A stretch of 64,000 bases of DNA from Mucilaginibacter mallensis (GCF_900105165.1 NZ_LT629740.1:3286001-3350000), one strand, 5' to 3'. Positions 54,191-63,869 are shown, numbered from the stretch's first letter. Translations and numbers: made by a program. Notes: a model not told the origin generated them from the sequence alone.

Positions 54191-54817
54191 TTAAGCCTTT
54201 ACGTAGATCACCTGCTTGGTTTCAAAAAACTCCTCGTTAAAAAAATCCTTCAGGGAATATTGCTTCACTTTTAAGCCAGATTCGGCTATTTCTTCGCCCA
54301 GATCGCCACCTTTAAGGTATAGAATGCCGTTCGGCAGTATATTTTTTGAATCCTTACTGAACTTGTTTTTCACCCAGGGATAAAACTCCTTTAGTCGTGT
54401 TACTGCTCGCGATACCACAAAATCAAACTTTTCATCTACCTGTTCAGCACGTAAATGCGCGGCTTTTAAGTTCTGTAAACCCAACGCCGAGGCTACTTCC
54501 TTCACCACTTTTATCTTTTTCCCGATGGAATCCACCAAAAAAAACTGTGTTTCAGGAAATAAAATAGCCAGCGGGATACCCGGAAATCCGCCGCCTGTAC
54601 CTACATCCAGCACATTTTCGCCGGGTCGAAAAGGCATCACTTTGGCTATTCCTAACGAGTGTAAAACATGGCGCTCATATAATTGATCAATATCCTTGCG
54701 AGATATCACATTGATCTGGTTGTTCCAGAAATTATATAGTTCGGGTAATTGCTCAAACTGCTGTAATTGCAGTGGAGTGATATCGGGGAAATATTTTATA
54801 AGACTATCAGATGTCAT
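54191..54817 (-). CDS. rsmG: 16S rRNA (guanine-527-N7)-methyltransferase
   Basis: A 209-residue methyltransferase acting on 16S rRNA. The S-adenosylmethionine site is NVLDVGTGGGFPGIPLAILFP, followed by DSIGKKIKVVKEVA and FDFVVSRAVTRL. ATG 54817 is chosen over an upstream TTG; it overlaps the end of the sigma-factor gene by 11 bases. Last gene of a three-gene overlapping operon. Confidence 0.95.
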   Translation of the reverse strand: MTSDSLIKYFPDITPLQLQQFEQLPELYNFWNNQINVISRKDIDQLYERHVLHSLGIAKVMPFRPGENVLDVGTGGGFPGIPLAILFPETQFFLVDSIGKKIKVVKEVASALGLQNLKAAHLRAEQVDEKFDFVVSRAVTRLKEFYPWVKNKFSKDSKNILPNGILYLKGGDLGEEIAESGLKVKQYSLKDFFNEEFFETKQVIYVKA

Positions 54818-55412
54818 CGCGGTTAAAACGATTGAGTATGTTGCCAAGCAAATACCTGGCCCTGAACAACTGCGCTTTTACCGTGCCCAGAGGCAAGTCA
54901 AGCTGCTGGGCGATCTCTTCGTATGATAACTCATCAAAGTACCTCAGCGTGATCAGGTTACGGTAACGTATGGGCAGGTTTTCTATCAGTAATTTTAATT
55001 CTTCGGTTTGTTGTTTCTTGATGGATGTTTCCTCGGGATTTAAAACATCGGCCTTTATCTGTAAGGTTTTATCATCGCCATCCTCATCCATCATGCCGTG
55101 TATCGACATGGTATTCAGCTTCTTTTTCCTGATAAAATCTATACAATTATTGGTAGCCACCCTGAAAAGCCAGGTACTAAAGGCATAATCAGGCTGGTAT
55201 TTATCCAGTTTTTCAAATGCTTTGGCAAAGGTTTCCACGGTTAAGTCCATGGCATCTTCCTTATTATTCACCATTTTAAGTACCATAAAATAAATGGAAT
55301 CCTTATAACGGTGCATCAGATCAGCATAGGCTTTTTGATTGCCCTCACGCGCCTTAACCACCAGGTGAAAATCGTTCTTAGCGTTTTCGGTGAAATTTGC
55401 GTTTATTTCCAT
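54807..55412 (-). CDS. RNA polymerase sigma factor, ECF type
   Basis: A 201-residue sigma factor with region 2 (LMHRYKDSIYFMVLKMVNNKEDAMDLTVETFAKAFEKL, then FSTWLFRVATNNCIDF) and region 4 (IENLPIRYRNLITLRYFDELSYEEIAQQLDLPLGTVKAQLFRAR). The longer frame starting at 55496 lies wholly in the glycosyltransferase gene, so the ATG at 55412 is used; it still overlaps that gene by 10 bases. No anti-sigma gene is adjacent, unlike the FecI/FecR type. Confidence 0.93.
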   Translation of the reverse strand: MEINANFTENAKNDFHLVVKAREGNQKAYADLMHRYKDSIYFMVLKMVNNKEDAMDLTVETFAKAFEKLDKYQPDYAFSTWLFRVATNNCIDFIRKKKLNTMSIHGMMDEDGDDKTLQIKADVLNPEETSIKKQQTEELKLLIENLPIRYRNLITLRYFDELSYEEIAQQLDLPLGTVKAQLFRARYLLGNILNRFNRDDI

Positions 55413-56521
55413 TGCTTGGTTTTTATAAAGGTACCTATAAGGCCGAACACATTTAAATATATATAATAAAACAAATCGAGACCAGGCAGATACCAAAAAA
55501 GACCATATGCATCCAGTTTTTTAAATACCTTTTTATAGATCACAAATTGTAGTATCAACCTGAACATAAATATACCTAACGCAAGCAAAGGTTCAAAATT
55601 GAAAACCAAACATAATATGAGCACCACGTAAAATAAAAACCCGGTAATGGCATCAAAACTTAACTGGCGTCTGTGCCTGTTTTTATACAATTTACCTACA
55701 CCCATATGCCTTTTCTTTTGTCTGTACCAGGTTGTAAGGGTAGTTTTTGCGGTGGTATAGGTAAACGTTTCGGGGTGTATTTCAATTATAGTATTATCTG
55801 TTGTAGCATTTTCATTTACAAACAGATCATCATCGCCTGATATTACGTGCATATGCGAAGCAAAACCCTTGGCGTTAAAAAACAAGGTTTTGGTATAAGC
55901 CAGGTTACGGCCAACCCCCATATAAGGGTCGCCATCCAGCGCTGCCGACAGGTAATTTATAGCAGATTTTAAGGTCTCAAACCGTACAAACGGGTTTAAA
56001 AAGTTCCTGCTTTTATAATAAGGCGAATACCCTAATACTATTTGTGCCGGTGTAGTAAAATTAGCTGCCATACGGGCTATCCAGTTAGGCGAAGCAGGCT
56101 CGCAATCGGCATCGGTAAACAACAAATGCTCATTTTTTGCTGCCTTTATCCCTAAGGTAAGCGCGAACTTTTTACCGGTTTTAAAGCGATCATGCTCGGT
56201 AATTGTTACTACTTTAAGATGTGGATACTTAGCCTGTAGTTCTTCCAGCACAATATCCGAAGTATCGTAAGAGCAGTCATTTATTACTACAACTTCAAAA
56301 TCAGGGTAATTTTGCTCCAATATTAAAGGCAGGTATCTGCCTAAATTATGCGCCTCATTACGCGCGCTGATGATAACAGATATAGGAATATTCGCGGGAA
56401 TCAGTTCCTCCATTGGCTTATAAGCCGTAAGCAGGCTATGATCGCCTACCAGGTAATACAGTTGAATTATAAAACAAAGCTGGAGCAGCAGTACCAGCGC
56501 TTCTTTAATATAGTTTTCCAA
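55403..56521 (-). CDS. Family 2 glycosyltransferase, membrane-bound
   Basis: A 372-residue inverting glycosyltransferase. One N-terminal helix (8-28), a GT-A domain (IPISVIISARNEAHNL, VVVINDCSYD, and the metal-binding LLFTDADCEPAS), then about three C-terminal helices. The Gln-Arg-rich motif is seen as WYRQKKRHMGVG. It resembles processive or lipid-linked GT2 enzymes. It opens the operon with the sigma factor and rsmG. Confidence 0.87.
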   Translation of the reverse strand: MENYIKEALVLLLQLCFIIQLYYLVGDHSLLTAYKPMEELIPANIPISVIISARNEAHNLGRYLPLILEQNYPDFEVVVINDCSYDTSDIVLEELQAKYPHLKVVTITEHDRFKTGKKFALTLGIKAAKNEHLLFTDADCEPASPNWIARMAANFTTPAQIVLGYSPYYKSRNFLNPFVRFETLKSAINYLSAALDGDPYMGVGRNLAYTKTLFFNAKGFASHMHVISGDDDLFVNENATTDNTIIEIHPETFTYTTAKTTLTTWYRQKKRHMGVGKLYKNRHRRQLSFDAITGFLFYVVLILCLVFNFEPLLALGIFMFRLILQFVIYKKVFKKLDAYGLFWYLPGLDLFYYIYLNVFGLIGTFIKTKQWK

Positions 56522-56719
56522 TCAATAATCAATATCGGACAAAATTGTTAAAAATTGATGAATTTATCGTGGTTTAATTCGGCTAAGTTTCCACATGAAG
56601 CGTTGTGGAAAAACAACCCGATAGTACAGTTAACACGTTATCCCTTAAGCCGAAGCTATTTATCACTATCTTTAACTTAAGCTTAAAAATAAACAAACCT
56701 TTAAAGAGCAATTATTTGT

Positions 56720-56727
56720 TAATTTTG
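56720..56727 (+). promoter_or_regulatory. -7 promoter element of tgt
   Basis: TAATTTTG is a perfect TAnnTTTG element only 10 bases before the ATG, implying a very short or almost leaderless transcript. Confidence 0.5.
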
Positions 56728-56737
56728 CGCTCTTATA

Positions 56738-57868
56738 ATGAAATTTAACTTAAAAGCCCAGGATCCGCTTTCAAAAGCCCGCGCAGGTGAGATCACAACC
56801 GATCACGGAACCATTCAAACGCCTATTTTTATGCCTGTTGGTACAGCAGGCACTGTTAAGGCCGTGCATCAGCATGAGCTAAAAAACGACATAAAAGCAC
56901 AAATTATACTGGGGAACACCTACCATTTATACTTAAGGCCAGGATTGGATACTATTGAAAAAGCCGGCGGCCTACATAAATTTAATGGCTGGGATGGCCC
57001 AATTTTAACCGATAGTGGCGGTTACCAGGTATATTCATTAACCGAAGTACGTAAAATAAAGGAAGAAGGGGTTACGTTCCGATCACATATTGATGGCTCA
57101 AAACACCTGTTCACACCCGAAAATGTGATGGATATTCAGCGTACAATTGGTGCTGATATCATTATGGCTTTTGATGAATGTACACCTTATCCGTGCGAAT
57201 ATAACTACGCCAAAAGGTCGATAGAGATGACGCACCGCTGGCTTAAACGTTGCTGCGACCGCTTTGATTCTACCCAACCGAAATATGGCTACGACCAAAC
57301 ATTTTTCCCTATTGTACAGGGATCTGTATATAAGGATCTGCGTGTACGCTCGGCGGAAGTTATAGCTTCTTTTGAGCGTGAGGGCAATGCAATAGGTGGT
57401 TTATCCGTTGGAGAACCGGCTGAGGAAATGTATGCTATGACAGAAATTGTATGCGATATATTACCAGAGCAAAAACCACGTTATTTGATGGGCGTAGGTA
57501 CACCGGTTAATATATTGGAAAATATTGCGTTAGGAATTGATATGTTTGATTGTGTAATGCCTACCCGCAATGCCCGTAACGGTATGCTTTTTACAAAAGA
57601 TGGCATCATCAACATAAAAAACGAGAAATGGAAGAATGATTTTTCGCCTATTGAAGCTGATAGTGACCTGTTTGCTGATACCGCTTATACCAAAGCATAT
57701 CTGCGGCATTTAATACACTCTGGCGAGATGCTGGGCGCGCAGATAGCCACCCTGCATAACCTGCATTTTTACCTGTGGCTGGTTGCTGAAGCACGTGAAA
57801 AAATAATAGCAGGCGAATTTTATAACTGGAAAAAAATAATGGTTAACCGCTTAGGCCAACGACTATAA
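56738..57868 (+). CDS. tgt: tRNA-guanine transglycosylase, zinc cysteines absent
   Basis: A 376-residue TIM-barrel enzyme that swaps guanine 34 of certain tRNAs for a queuosine precursor. Motifs: ILTDSGGYQVYSL, FDECTPYP (catalytic Asp area), GGLSVGEPAEEMY and DCVMPTRNARNG. In E. coli Tgt three Cys and one His bind zinc. Here the three aligned positions are Ser309, Leu311 and Asp314, and only His340 is kept, with exact spacing. Otherwise complete. The LptF/G gene begins directly after the stop. Confidence 0.95.
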   Translation: MKFNLKAQDPLSKARAGEITTDHGTIQTPIFMPVGTAGTVKAVHQHELKNDIKAQIILGNTYHLYLRPGLDTIEKAGGLHKFNGWDGPILTDSGGYQVYSLTEVRKIKEEGVTFRSHIDGSKHLFTPENVMDIQRTIGADIIMAFDECTPYPCEYNYAKRSIEMTHRWLKRCCDRFDSTQPKYGYDQTFFPIVQGSVYKDLRVRSAEVIASFEREGNAIGGLSVGEPAEEMYAMTEIVCDILPEQKPRYLMGVGTPVNILENIALGIDMFDCVMPTRNARNGMLFTKDGIINIKNEKWKNDFSPIEADSDLFADTAYTKAYLRHLIHSGEMLGAQIATLHNLHFYLWLVAEAREKIIAGEFYNWKKIMVNRLGQRL

Positions 57869-58975
57869 ATGAAGGAGTTTTTAGATAAATACATAAAGGT
57901 TATTGATAGGTATATCATCAACAAATACCTGGGTACATTCGTGTTCACGCTGGGTATTTTTATCGTGATATCGGTGGTTTTTGATATCTCAGAACACCTG
58001 GATAACTTCTTATCTAAACACGCCACATTAAAGGAAATTGCCTTCCAATACTACGCCGGTTTTATCCCTTTTTATATCAATATGCTGTCGCCGCTGATTA
58101 ACTTTTTGGCGGTAATTTTCTTTACGGCAAAGATGGCAGATCAGACGGAGATAGTACCTATCCTGAGTGGAAAGGCTAGTTTTAACCGCTTTTTAAGACC
58201 ATATTTTATAGCCGCTACGCTCATATTTATTGTATCATTTTTTGCCAATGTATACCTTATTCCTTATACCAACAGGCTGAAAAATGACTTCGAAAACTCC
58301 CACGGTTTTAATGGTGATACTGACCCAACCAAGAGCGAAGTGCACCTGCAACTGGACAAGCATACCTATGTTTACCTGCAATCATATGACCCTGTAGTAC
58401 ATACCGGATACACCTTTATACTGGAAAAATTTAATGGTGATGAGCTTAAACAAAAGCTATTTGCTCAAACAATAGTATATGATTCGCTGAAGAAAAAATG
58501 GGCCTTAAACAACTGTACTATCAGGTATGTAAATGGTTTGCACGAGCAACAATTAAGCGGTATACATAAGGATACGGTGCTGGATATGCGCCCTTCCGAC
58601 TTTGATGTGCTGCATGATAACTCGTATAATGCGATGTCATTAAGCGTGCTTAATACCGGTATTACCAAGGAAAGGATCAGGGGATCGGGGGTTTTAGACA
58701 ACATGTTATTTGAAAAATACCGTCGTTTTGTATACCCTTTTTCTACGTTTGTGCTCACCTTAATGGGCGTATCTTTATCATCACGCAAGGTTCGCGGGGG
58801 AATTGGATTACCACTTGGGATAGGGATCATCCTATGTTTCGCTTATATAATTCTTGATAAGTTCTCCTTTGTATTTGCCGAAAAAGGTGCCTTACCGCCT
58901 ATATTATCTGTGTTTATCCCCAACTTTATGTTTGGTTTGGTAGGGCTTTATTTATTGTATAAAGCACCCAAATAA
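57869..58975 (+). CDS. LptF/LptG family lipopolysaccharide export permease
   Basis: A 368-residue membrane protein: helices at about 20-42, 55-80 and 105-125, a periplasmic jellyroll domain (about 130-270), then three C-terminal helices, the LptF/G (YjgP/YjgQ) layout. IDRYIINKYLGTFVFTLGIFIVI is the typical start. It works with LptB to pull lipopolysaccharide from the inner membrane. Bacteroidota often have one such gene away from lptB, as here. Its stop overlaps the next ATG by one base. Confidence 0.92.
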   Translation: MKEFLDKYIKVIDRYIINKYLGTFVFTLGIFIVISVVFDISEHLDNFLSKHATLKEIAFQYYAGFIPFYINMLSPLINFLAVIFFTAKMADQTEIVPILSGKASFNRFLRPYFIAATLIFIVSFFANVYLIPYTNRLKNDFENSHGFNGDTDPTKSEVHLQLDKHTYVYLQSYDPVVHTGYTFILEKFNGDELKQKLFAQTIVYDSLKKKWALNNCTIRYVNGLHEQQLSGIHKDTVLDMRPSDFDVLHDNSYNAMSLSVLNTGITKERIRGSGVLDNMLFEKYRRFVYPFSTFVLTLMGVSLSSRKVRGGIGLPLGIGIILCFAYIILDKFSFVFAEKGALPPILSVFIPNFMFGLVGLYLLYKAPK

Positions 58976-59877
58976 TGCCCGATACCCCTACTTCTGCAGG
59001 AATAAACAAGAACCTTTTAATACTCCATTTTACTGTTTTTATATGGGGATTTACCAGTATTTTGGGCGAATTGATCTCCATTGCAGCCGTACAATTGGTA
59101 TGGTACAGGGTAGTTATTGCCACTGTTTCGCTGTTTTTATACTTCAAATTCAATAAAACTTCGTACAAAATAAGCCGGAAAACACTGCTAAAACTGGTGG
59201 CAACAGGCGCCTTAGTCGGCGGCCACTGGATACTTTTCTTTGCTGCTATAAAGCTTTCAACCGTTTCTGTGACGCTGGTTTGCCTGTCATCCAATACACT
59301 TTTTACTGCTATTTTGGAGCCAATAATTAACCGCACACGGATCTCAAAAATGGAAATAGTTGCGGGTCTTTTAATCATAATTGGCATTATCCTCATATTC
59401 AAATTCGAAACACAATACACTAAGGGTATTATAACAGGCCTGCTTAGCTCTGTATGTGCAAGCCTTTTTTCCATCATCAACGCCCGCCAGGTAAAGCATA
59501 CCGACGCTCCTGTTATTGCTTTTTATGAACTGTCGGGAGCTTTTGTATGGATCTCTGTCTACCTGTTTTTCACCCATGGCTTTGCTCACGACATGATCCT
59601 GAAAAATTCAGACATTGGGTATTTACTTATCCTCGGTACCGTTTGCACATCGCTCGCCTATGTTGCCGGGGTATCGGTAATGAAAGAATTTTCAGCCTTT
59701 AAGGTGGCACTCATCACCAACCTTGAGCCTGTATATGGCATCATTATGGCATTCATTTTCTTTGATGATATGCACAAATTAAGCCCGGGTTTCTGGGCAG
59801 GTGCCATCATTATCCTGTCGACAATCTTTATGTTTCCGTTGGCTCAAAAGCAAATTGCAAAACGTAGAGCAAGATAA
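58975..59877 (+). CDS. EamA/DMT family transporter
   Basis: A 300-residue permease of ten transmembrane helices made of two EamA repeats (about 10-145 and 155-290), with ALVGGHWILFFAAIKLSTVSV and FKVALITNLEPVYGII as typical stretches. Such proteins export amino acids or other metabolites; substrate unknown. Third gene of the tgt operon. Confidence 0.9.
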   Translation: MPDTPTSAGINKNLLILHFTVFIWGFTSILGELISIAAVQLVWYRVVIATVSLFLYFKFNKTSYKISRKTLLKLVATGALVGGHWILFFAAIKLSTVSVTLVCLSSNTLFTAILEPIINRTRISKMEIVAGLLIIIGIILIFKFETQYTKGIITGLLSSVCASLFSIINARQVKHTDAPVIAFYELSGAFVWISVYLFFTHGFAHDMILKNSDIGYLLILGTVCTSLAYVAGVSVMKEFSAFKVALITNLEPVYGIIMAFIFFDDMHKLSPGFWAGAIIILSTIFMFPLAQKQIAKRRAR

Positions 59878-60741
59878 TTCTGCATCAATATTTCCTGAAT
59901 TTTACTGCACAATTTCATGATTCACCAACCTCCCACTAGATAGGAGATAAGAAAATCCGTATACATACGGCGCATTTTAAGCCTTTCTAAGCGCGAATTT
60001 CTCGCAGCTACACTTTACTCCAATCTTATAAAATGAGTGCCATACAGGGCAAATTCAATTTCCAATTAGTGTATTGAATTAAAACTTTAACAGGATAGCT
60101 AAAATCATCAAAAAAGCAAAAAATATCCGACAATTATTCTTTAAAAAAATCAAACCTGTGTTTTATATAAATATAATATAACTTTTATAATCAGACGATT
60201 ATAAATTTTATAAAAATGATAAGTTTACCTAAAAAGCAAATTAAAGGAAGATGAAATACTAACAAATTTAGTAAACATGATTAAACAATCTAAATTATCA
60301 TTATATAAAATTAAGAATCAAATAATTAAATACTTTCAAATGAAGTAAAAATACATTTAGGTAGACGTGGGTTAGAATTTAGTCAAAGTGTATTGAAATT
60401 TAAAAATTAAAATTTCAATAAAAAGCAGGCAGGGAGAGAACTTTCAGCAGGAACAGGATTTTCCTGAAAAATCACTCATTTTCGTAAAACAGGATTTCAG
60501 AAAAATCAGCAGCTATCAGCAGGAAAAAAAATCGATAATGAGACATTACGTCTTATCCATTTTTTGACAAACGCGTTGAGCAGGGTAATTCAATTACCGG
60601 GCAATAATTAAACCATCAAAATCTGCAGAAAAAATCACCGCCCCCGGCCCATTTTTTTTGTGAGTTTAGTTACCCAAAACCTCCACTTTTATAAGACATA
60701 TAAAAACCGGATATTGTAATTAAATGTTCAACTAAAAAACC
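59878..60741. other. AT-rich gene-free stretch
   Basis: 864 bases without a credible gene on either strand. The middle (about 60100-60420) is extremely AT-rich. Between 60430 and 60535 there are repeated bits (CAGCAGGAA twice, CAGGATTT twice, GAAAAATCA twice) and a small hairpin CAGGA-TTT-TCCTG. No tRNA or known RNA was recognised; it may be a decayed gene, an unknown small RNA or a regulatory region. Confidence 0.5.
60391..60420. repeat. Inverted repeat inside the AT-rich gap
   Basis: TATTGAAATTT (60391-60401) and AAATTTCAATA (60410-60420), perfect 11-bp arms around eight bases. Could be a weak terminator or chance in AT-rich DNA. Confidence 0.45.
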
Positions 60742-61020
60742 ATGAGAATAAAAACGATCATCATCATTCTGATAACAGTATTATTTACTGTAGTGCTTAT
60801 GCAAAATACCGGCCGGGTAACTTTTTCATTTTTGTGGGCCGATTTCAGCGTATCGAAATTAACAATGCTATTAATCGTAGCCGTGGTCGCTTTTGTTATT
60901 GGCCTACTGGTTGGTCGACCTAACAAGGTTAAACGACTAGGCGGAGACCCTATAGATGAAAACCCAGACCACACAAACCCCAATACACTAAGTGACGAAG
61001 ACAGGGAATATATAAACTAA
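60742..61020 (+). CDS. LapA family (DUF1049) membrane protein
   Basis: A 92-residue protein with two transmembrane helices. The start TIIIILITVLFTVVLMQNTGRVTFSFLW and VAFVIGLLVGRPNK match the LapA domain. In E. coli LapA works with LapB in control of lipopolysaccharide synthesis; that role is not established here. The next gene starts four bases on. Confidence 0.82.
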   Translation: MRIKTIIIILITVLFTVVLMQNTGRVTFSFLWADFSVSKLTMLLIVAVVAFVIGLLVGRPNKVKRLGGDPIDENPDHTNPNTLSDEDREYIN

Positions 61021-61024
61021 CACT

Positions 61025-61912
61025 ATGAAAAACAAAATCGGATTTATTGGTCTTGGCAACATGGGCATCCACATGGCTAACAATTTAATAAAGGCAGGCT
61101 ATCACCTGCAGGTTTATAACCGCACCGAAGCAAAGATCCTGGAGCTCGATCAGGCGTCGGTAACCGTTTGCAAAACTCCTGCCGAGGCAGCCACCGGCGT
61201 ACCCATTTTGATCAGTATGTTATCGCAGGATGAAGTGCTGCGAGAATCGACTGTAGGTGCAGAAGGAATTTTAAAAACTTTTCCTGCGAATGCTGTGCAC
61301 ATATCCATGAGCACTATCAGCCCTGATACGGCTGAGAAACTCGCCAAATTGCACCAGCAACATGGCAGCAAATACATCGCCTCCCCTGTCTTCGGCAGGC
61401 CGGAAGCTGCGGAAGCGAAGAAGCTGTTCATTTGCATTTCGGGTGATAAGGATGCTAAAGAAATCGCAACCCCCGTGCTTGAAAATTTAGGGCAGCGTAT
61501 TGTTGATTTTGGCGACAAGGTTGGCGGCGCAAATGTGGTGAAGGTTGCCGGTAATTTTATGATCCTGGCCTCGCTGGAGATAATGGCCGAAGCATTTACC
61601 CTGGCTGAGAAAAACGGCCTGGATCGCGTACAGGTTGCCGAGTTTTTTGGATCGACAATTTTCAATGCACCCATCTATCAAAACTACGGCAAGCTTATCG
61701 CCAACAAACAATACGAGCCGGTTGGCTTCAAGGCCAGCCTGGGCTACAAGGACGCGCGCTTAGCCGTTAAACTGGCGCAACTGAGCCAAACACCAATGCC
61801 CGCTGCAACGCTGGCTCACGACAGGTTATTATCAGCCGTAGCCAAAGGTTGGGGCGACCGGGATTGGGTTGAAGGTGTAGGCCGTGGCGTGAGTGAAGAT
61901 GCGGGAGTCTGA
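61025..61912 (+). CDS. Beta-hydroxyacid dehydrogenase family oxidoreductase
   Basis: A 295-residue NAD(P)-dependent enzyme of the 3-hydroxyisobutyrate/6-phosphogluconate dehydrogenase family. The Rossmann start is IGFIGLGNMGIHMANNLIKAG; the substrate loop is SPVFGRPEAAEAKK, and the catalytic Lys is in GGANVVKVAGNFM. The C-terminal helical domain is complete. It may act on a glyoxylate-, tartronate- or succinate-semialdehyde-like substrate; not decidable. Confidence 0.9.
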   Translation: MKNKIGFIGLGNMGIHMANNLIKAGYHLQVYNRTEAKILELDQASVTVCKTPAEAATGVPILISMLSQDEVLRESTVGAEGILKTFPANAVHISMSTISPDTAEKLAKLHQQHGSKYIASPVFGRPEAAEAKKLFICISGDKDAKEIATPVLENLGQRIVDFGDKVGGANVVKVAGNFMILASLEIMAEAFTLAEKNGLDRVQVAEFFGSTIFNAPIYQNYGKLIANKQYEPVGFKASLGYKDARLAVKLAQLSQTPMPAATLAHDRLLSAVAKGWGDRDWVEGVGRGVSEDAGV

Positions 61913-61919
61913 TTTCGAA

Positions 61920-62036
61920 TTTCGGATGTTCGATTTCGGAATTAGAATATGCAATTTTTGATTTCGGATGTTCGATTTGGGATTTAAATGAATTATATAC
62001 TGTTTTAAATAAATCCCAAATCGAACATCCGAAATC
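61920..62036. repeat. Direct and inverted repeats, TTTCGGATGTTCGATTT family
   Basis: The 17-mer occurs at 61920-61936 and 61962-61978 and inverted near 62018-62036. The 26-bp arms 61960-61985 and 62011-62036 are perfect. It lies between convergent genes. Confidence 0.82.
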
Positions 62037-62050
62037 TCAAATCAAAAATC

Positions 62051-62854
62051 TTAAATATCGTAAAACACCTGGTTCTCTCCTTCCAGATGCGACAGGTCGG
62101 GTAGCTCATTAAAAATCCCGAACACCGATGCCCCGCTCCCGCTCATGCTGGCGAATAAAGCACCGGCTTCGTACAGGGCAGCTTTAACACCGCGGATCTC
62201 CACATGATTTTTAAAAACAGATTCTTCAAAATCATTTTTGATGTACTTGCGCCAATTGGCAACGGGCATATCGATCAGTTCGATCAGGGAGGTTTTCACA
62301 TCGGCCGGTTTTACGCCCCTATAAGCCTCCGAAGTTGACACGTGAACCTCGGGCATCACCAAAACAATTTTATAAGCTGAGAGGTCTAATTTGATAGCCT
62401 CAAACTCATCTCCTACCTCAAAGGCGAACACCGGTTTGCTTTCGATAAAAAAAGCGCAGTCGGCACCCAGCCTGCGGGCATAATTCTGCATGTCGTCAAC
62501 GCTCAGTTTTAAATTAAAGGTTTCATTCATCAGCCTGATAAAAAACGCAGCATCAGCCGATCCACCGCCAAGCCCTGCCCCTATTGGGATATTTTTGTGC
62601 AGGTGAATTTTTACCGGCGGCACGTCGTGATCTTTTTTCAGCATGTGCCAGGCCTTAACACAAAGGTTATCCTCAACCCTGCCGGGGATATCCAGGCCGG
62701 TAGATTCAAAGCTCAGTTCATCGCTTTCGATGATCTCGAGTACGTCGTTAATTTTTATTGGATAGAAAACAGTTTCTAAATTATGATAGCCATCGGCACG
62801 GCGCTCAATTATGTTTAAACCGATATTAATTTTAGCATTAGGAAAAATGACCAT
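62051..62854 (-). CDS. ispE: 4-diphosphocytidyl-2-C-methyl-D-erythritol kinase
   Basis: A 267-residue GHMP kinase of the MEP isoprenoid pathway. Motifs: FPNAKINIGLNI, ADGYHNLETVF and the ATP loop PIGAGLGGGSADAAFFI; the C-terminal MSGSGASVFGIF completes the site. ATG 62854 is preferred to a GTG 15 bases upstream. Single gene on the minus strand. Confidence 0.95.
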   Translation of the reverse strand: MVIFPNAKINIGLNIIERRADGYHNLETVFYPIKINDVLEIIESDELSFESTGLDIPGRVEDNLCVKAWHMLKKDHDVPPVKIHLHKNIPIGAGLGGGSADAAFFIRLMNETFNLKLSVDDMQNYARRLGADCAFFIESKPVFAFEVGDEFEAIKLDLSAYKIVLVMPEVHVSTSEAYRGVKPADVKTSLIELIDMPVANWRKYIKNDFEESVFKNHVEIRGVKAALYEAGALFASMSGSGASVFGIFNELPDLSHLEGENQVFYDI

Positions 62855-62937
62855 AAGAATATTTAACACAGCATGTATTTATACACATCCGTAGGATAAC
62901 AAAATTAGATTATTTTTATTTGCATTTGTATAATTAG

Positions 62938-63030
62938 TGAATGAGTGATTGAGTGGATGAGTGAGTTTTGAAACTGCAACCTTATCAACCCAATCAACCA
63001 ATCAACCAATCAACCCAATCAACTAAACAA
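62938..63030. repeat. Low-complexity leader of thyA
   Basis: GAATGAGTGATTGAGTG-like units followed by (C)AATCAACC units repeated about four times, ending at the thyA start. The frame through it, from a TTG at 62968, codes only for Gln/Asn/Ser-rich filler and is not used. Confidence 0.65.
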
Positions 63031-63825
63031 ATGAAGCAATACCTGGATTTAATGAACCATGTGATGGAAACCGGAACGCAGAAGCATGATCGTACCGGCA
63101 CGGGAACCATAAGTGTGTTTGGTTACCAGATGCGTTTCAATTTGCAGGATGGCTTCCCGTTGGTAACAACCAAGAAGCTTCACTTCAAATCCATCATACA
63201 CGAGCTCATCTGGTTTTTAACCGGCGACACCAACATAAAATATTTAAAAGATAACGGCGTGCGCATTTGGGATGAATGGGCGGATGCTGATGGCAACCTC
63301 GGCCCGGTTTACGGTTACCAGTGGCGCTCATGGCCAATGCCCGATGGCGGCCACATCGACCAGATCAGCCAGGTGGTTAACCAAATCAAAAACAATCCCG
63401 ATTCCCGCCGCATGATCGTATCAGCATGGAACGTGGCTGATGTAAACCAAATGGCGCTCCCACCTTGCCATAGTCTATTCCAGTTTTATGTTTTGGACGG
63501 AAAACTCTCCTGCCAGCTTTACCAGCGCAGCGCCGATATATTTTTAGGCGTGCCTTTCAATATTGCATCCTACGCCCTGCTCACAATGATGATGGCGCAA
63601 GTATGCGACCTGGAGTATGGCGACTTCATCCACACCTTTGGCGATGCCCATATCTACAACAATCACCTGGAGCAGGCCAAGCTACAACTAAGTCGTGAGC
63701 CAAGACCACTGCCCACCATGAAGATCAATCCTGAGGTAAAGGACATCTTTCAATTTAAGTTTGAAGATTTCACTTTGGAGAATTATGATCCGCATCCGCA
63801 TATTAAGGGGATTGTCGCGGTTTAG
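63031..63825 (+). CDS. thyA: Thymidylate synthase
   Basis: A 264-residue enzyme, the same length as E. coli ThyA, that makes dTMP from dUMP with methylenetetrahydrofolate. The nucleophile is Cys146 in [44 protein letters not shown] and the end of the protein ([15 protein letters not shown]) all fit. ATG 63031 is chosen because the upstream 21 codons lie in a repeat. Confidence 0.97.
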   Translation: MKQYLDLMNHVMETGTQKHDRTGTGTISVFGYQMRFNLQDGFPLVTTKKLHFKSIIHELIWFLTGDTNIKYLKDNGVRIWDEWADADGNLGPVYGYQWRSWPMPDGGHIDQISQVVNQIKNNPDSRRMIVSAWNVADVNQMALPPCHSLFQFYVLDGKLSCQLYQRSADIFLGVPFNIASYALLTMMMAQVCDLEYGDFIHTFGDAHIYNNHLEQAKLQLSREPRPLPTMKINPEVKDIFQFKFEDFTLENYDPHPHIKGIVAV

Positions 63826-63869
63826 ATTTGTCATTGGGTCATTAAATCCTTGAACAGTTCAACCTTATC

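Noticed and set aside
62938-63030. CRISPR-like array before thyA
   Set aside because: Units are only 7-8 bases with no spacers; it is a simple low-complexity repeat.
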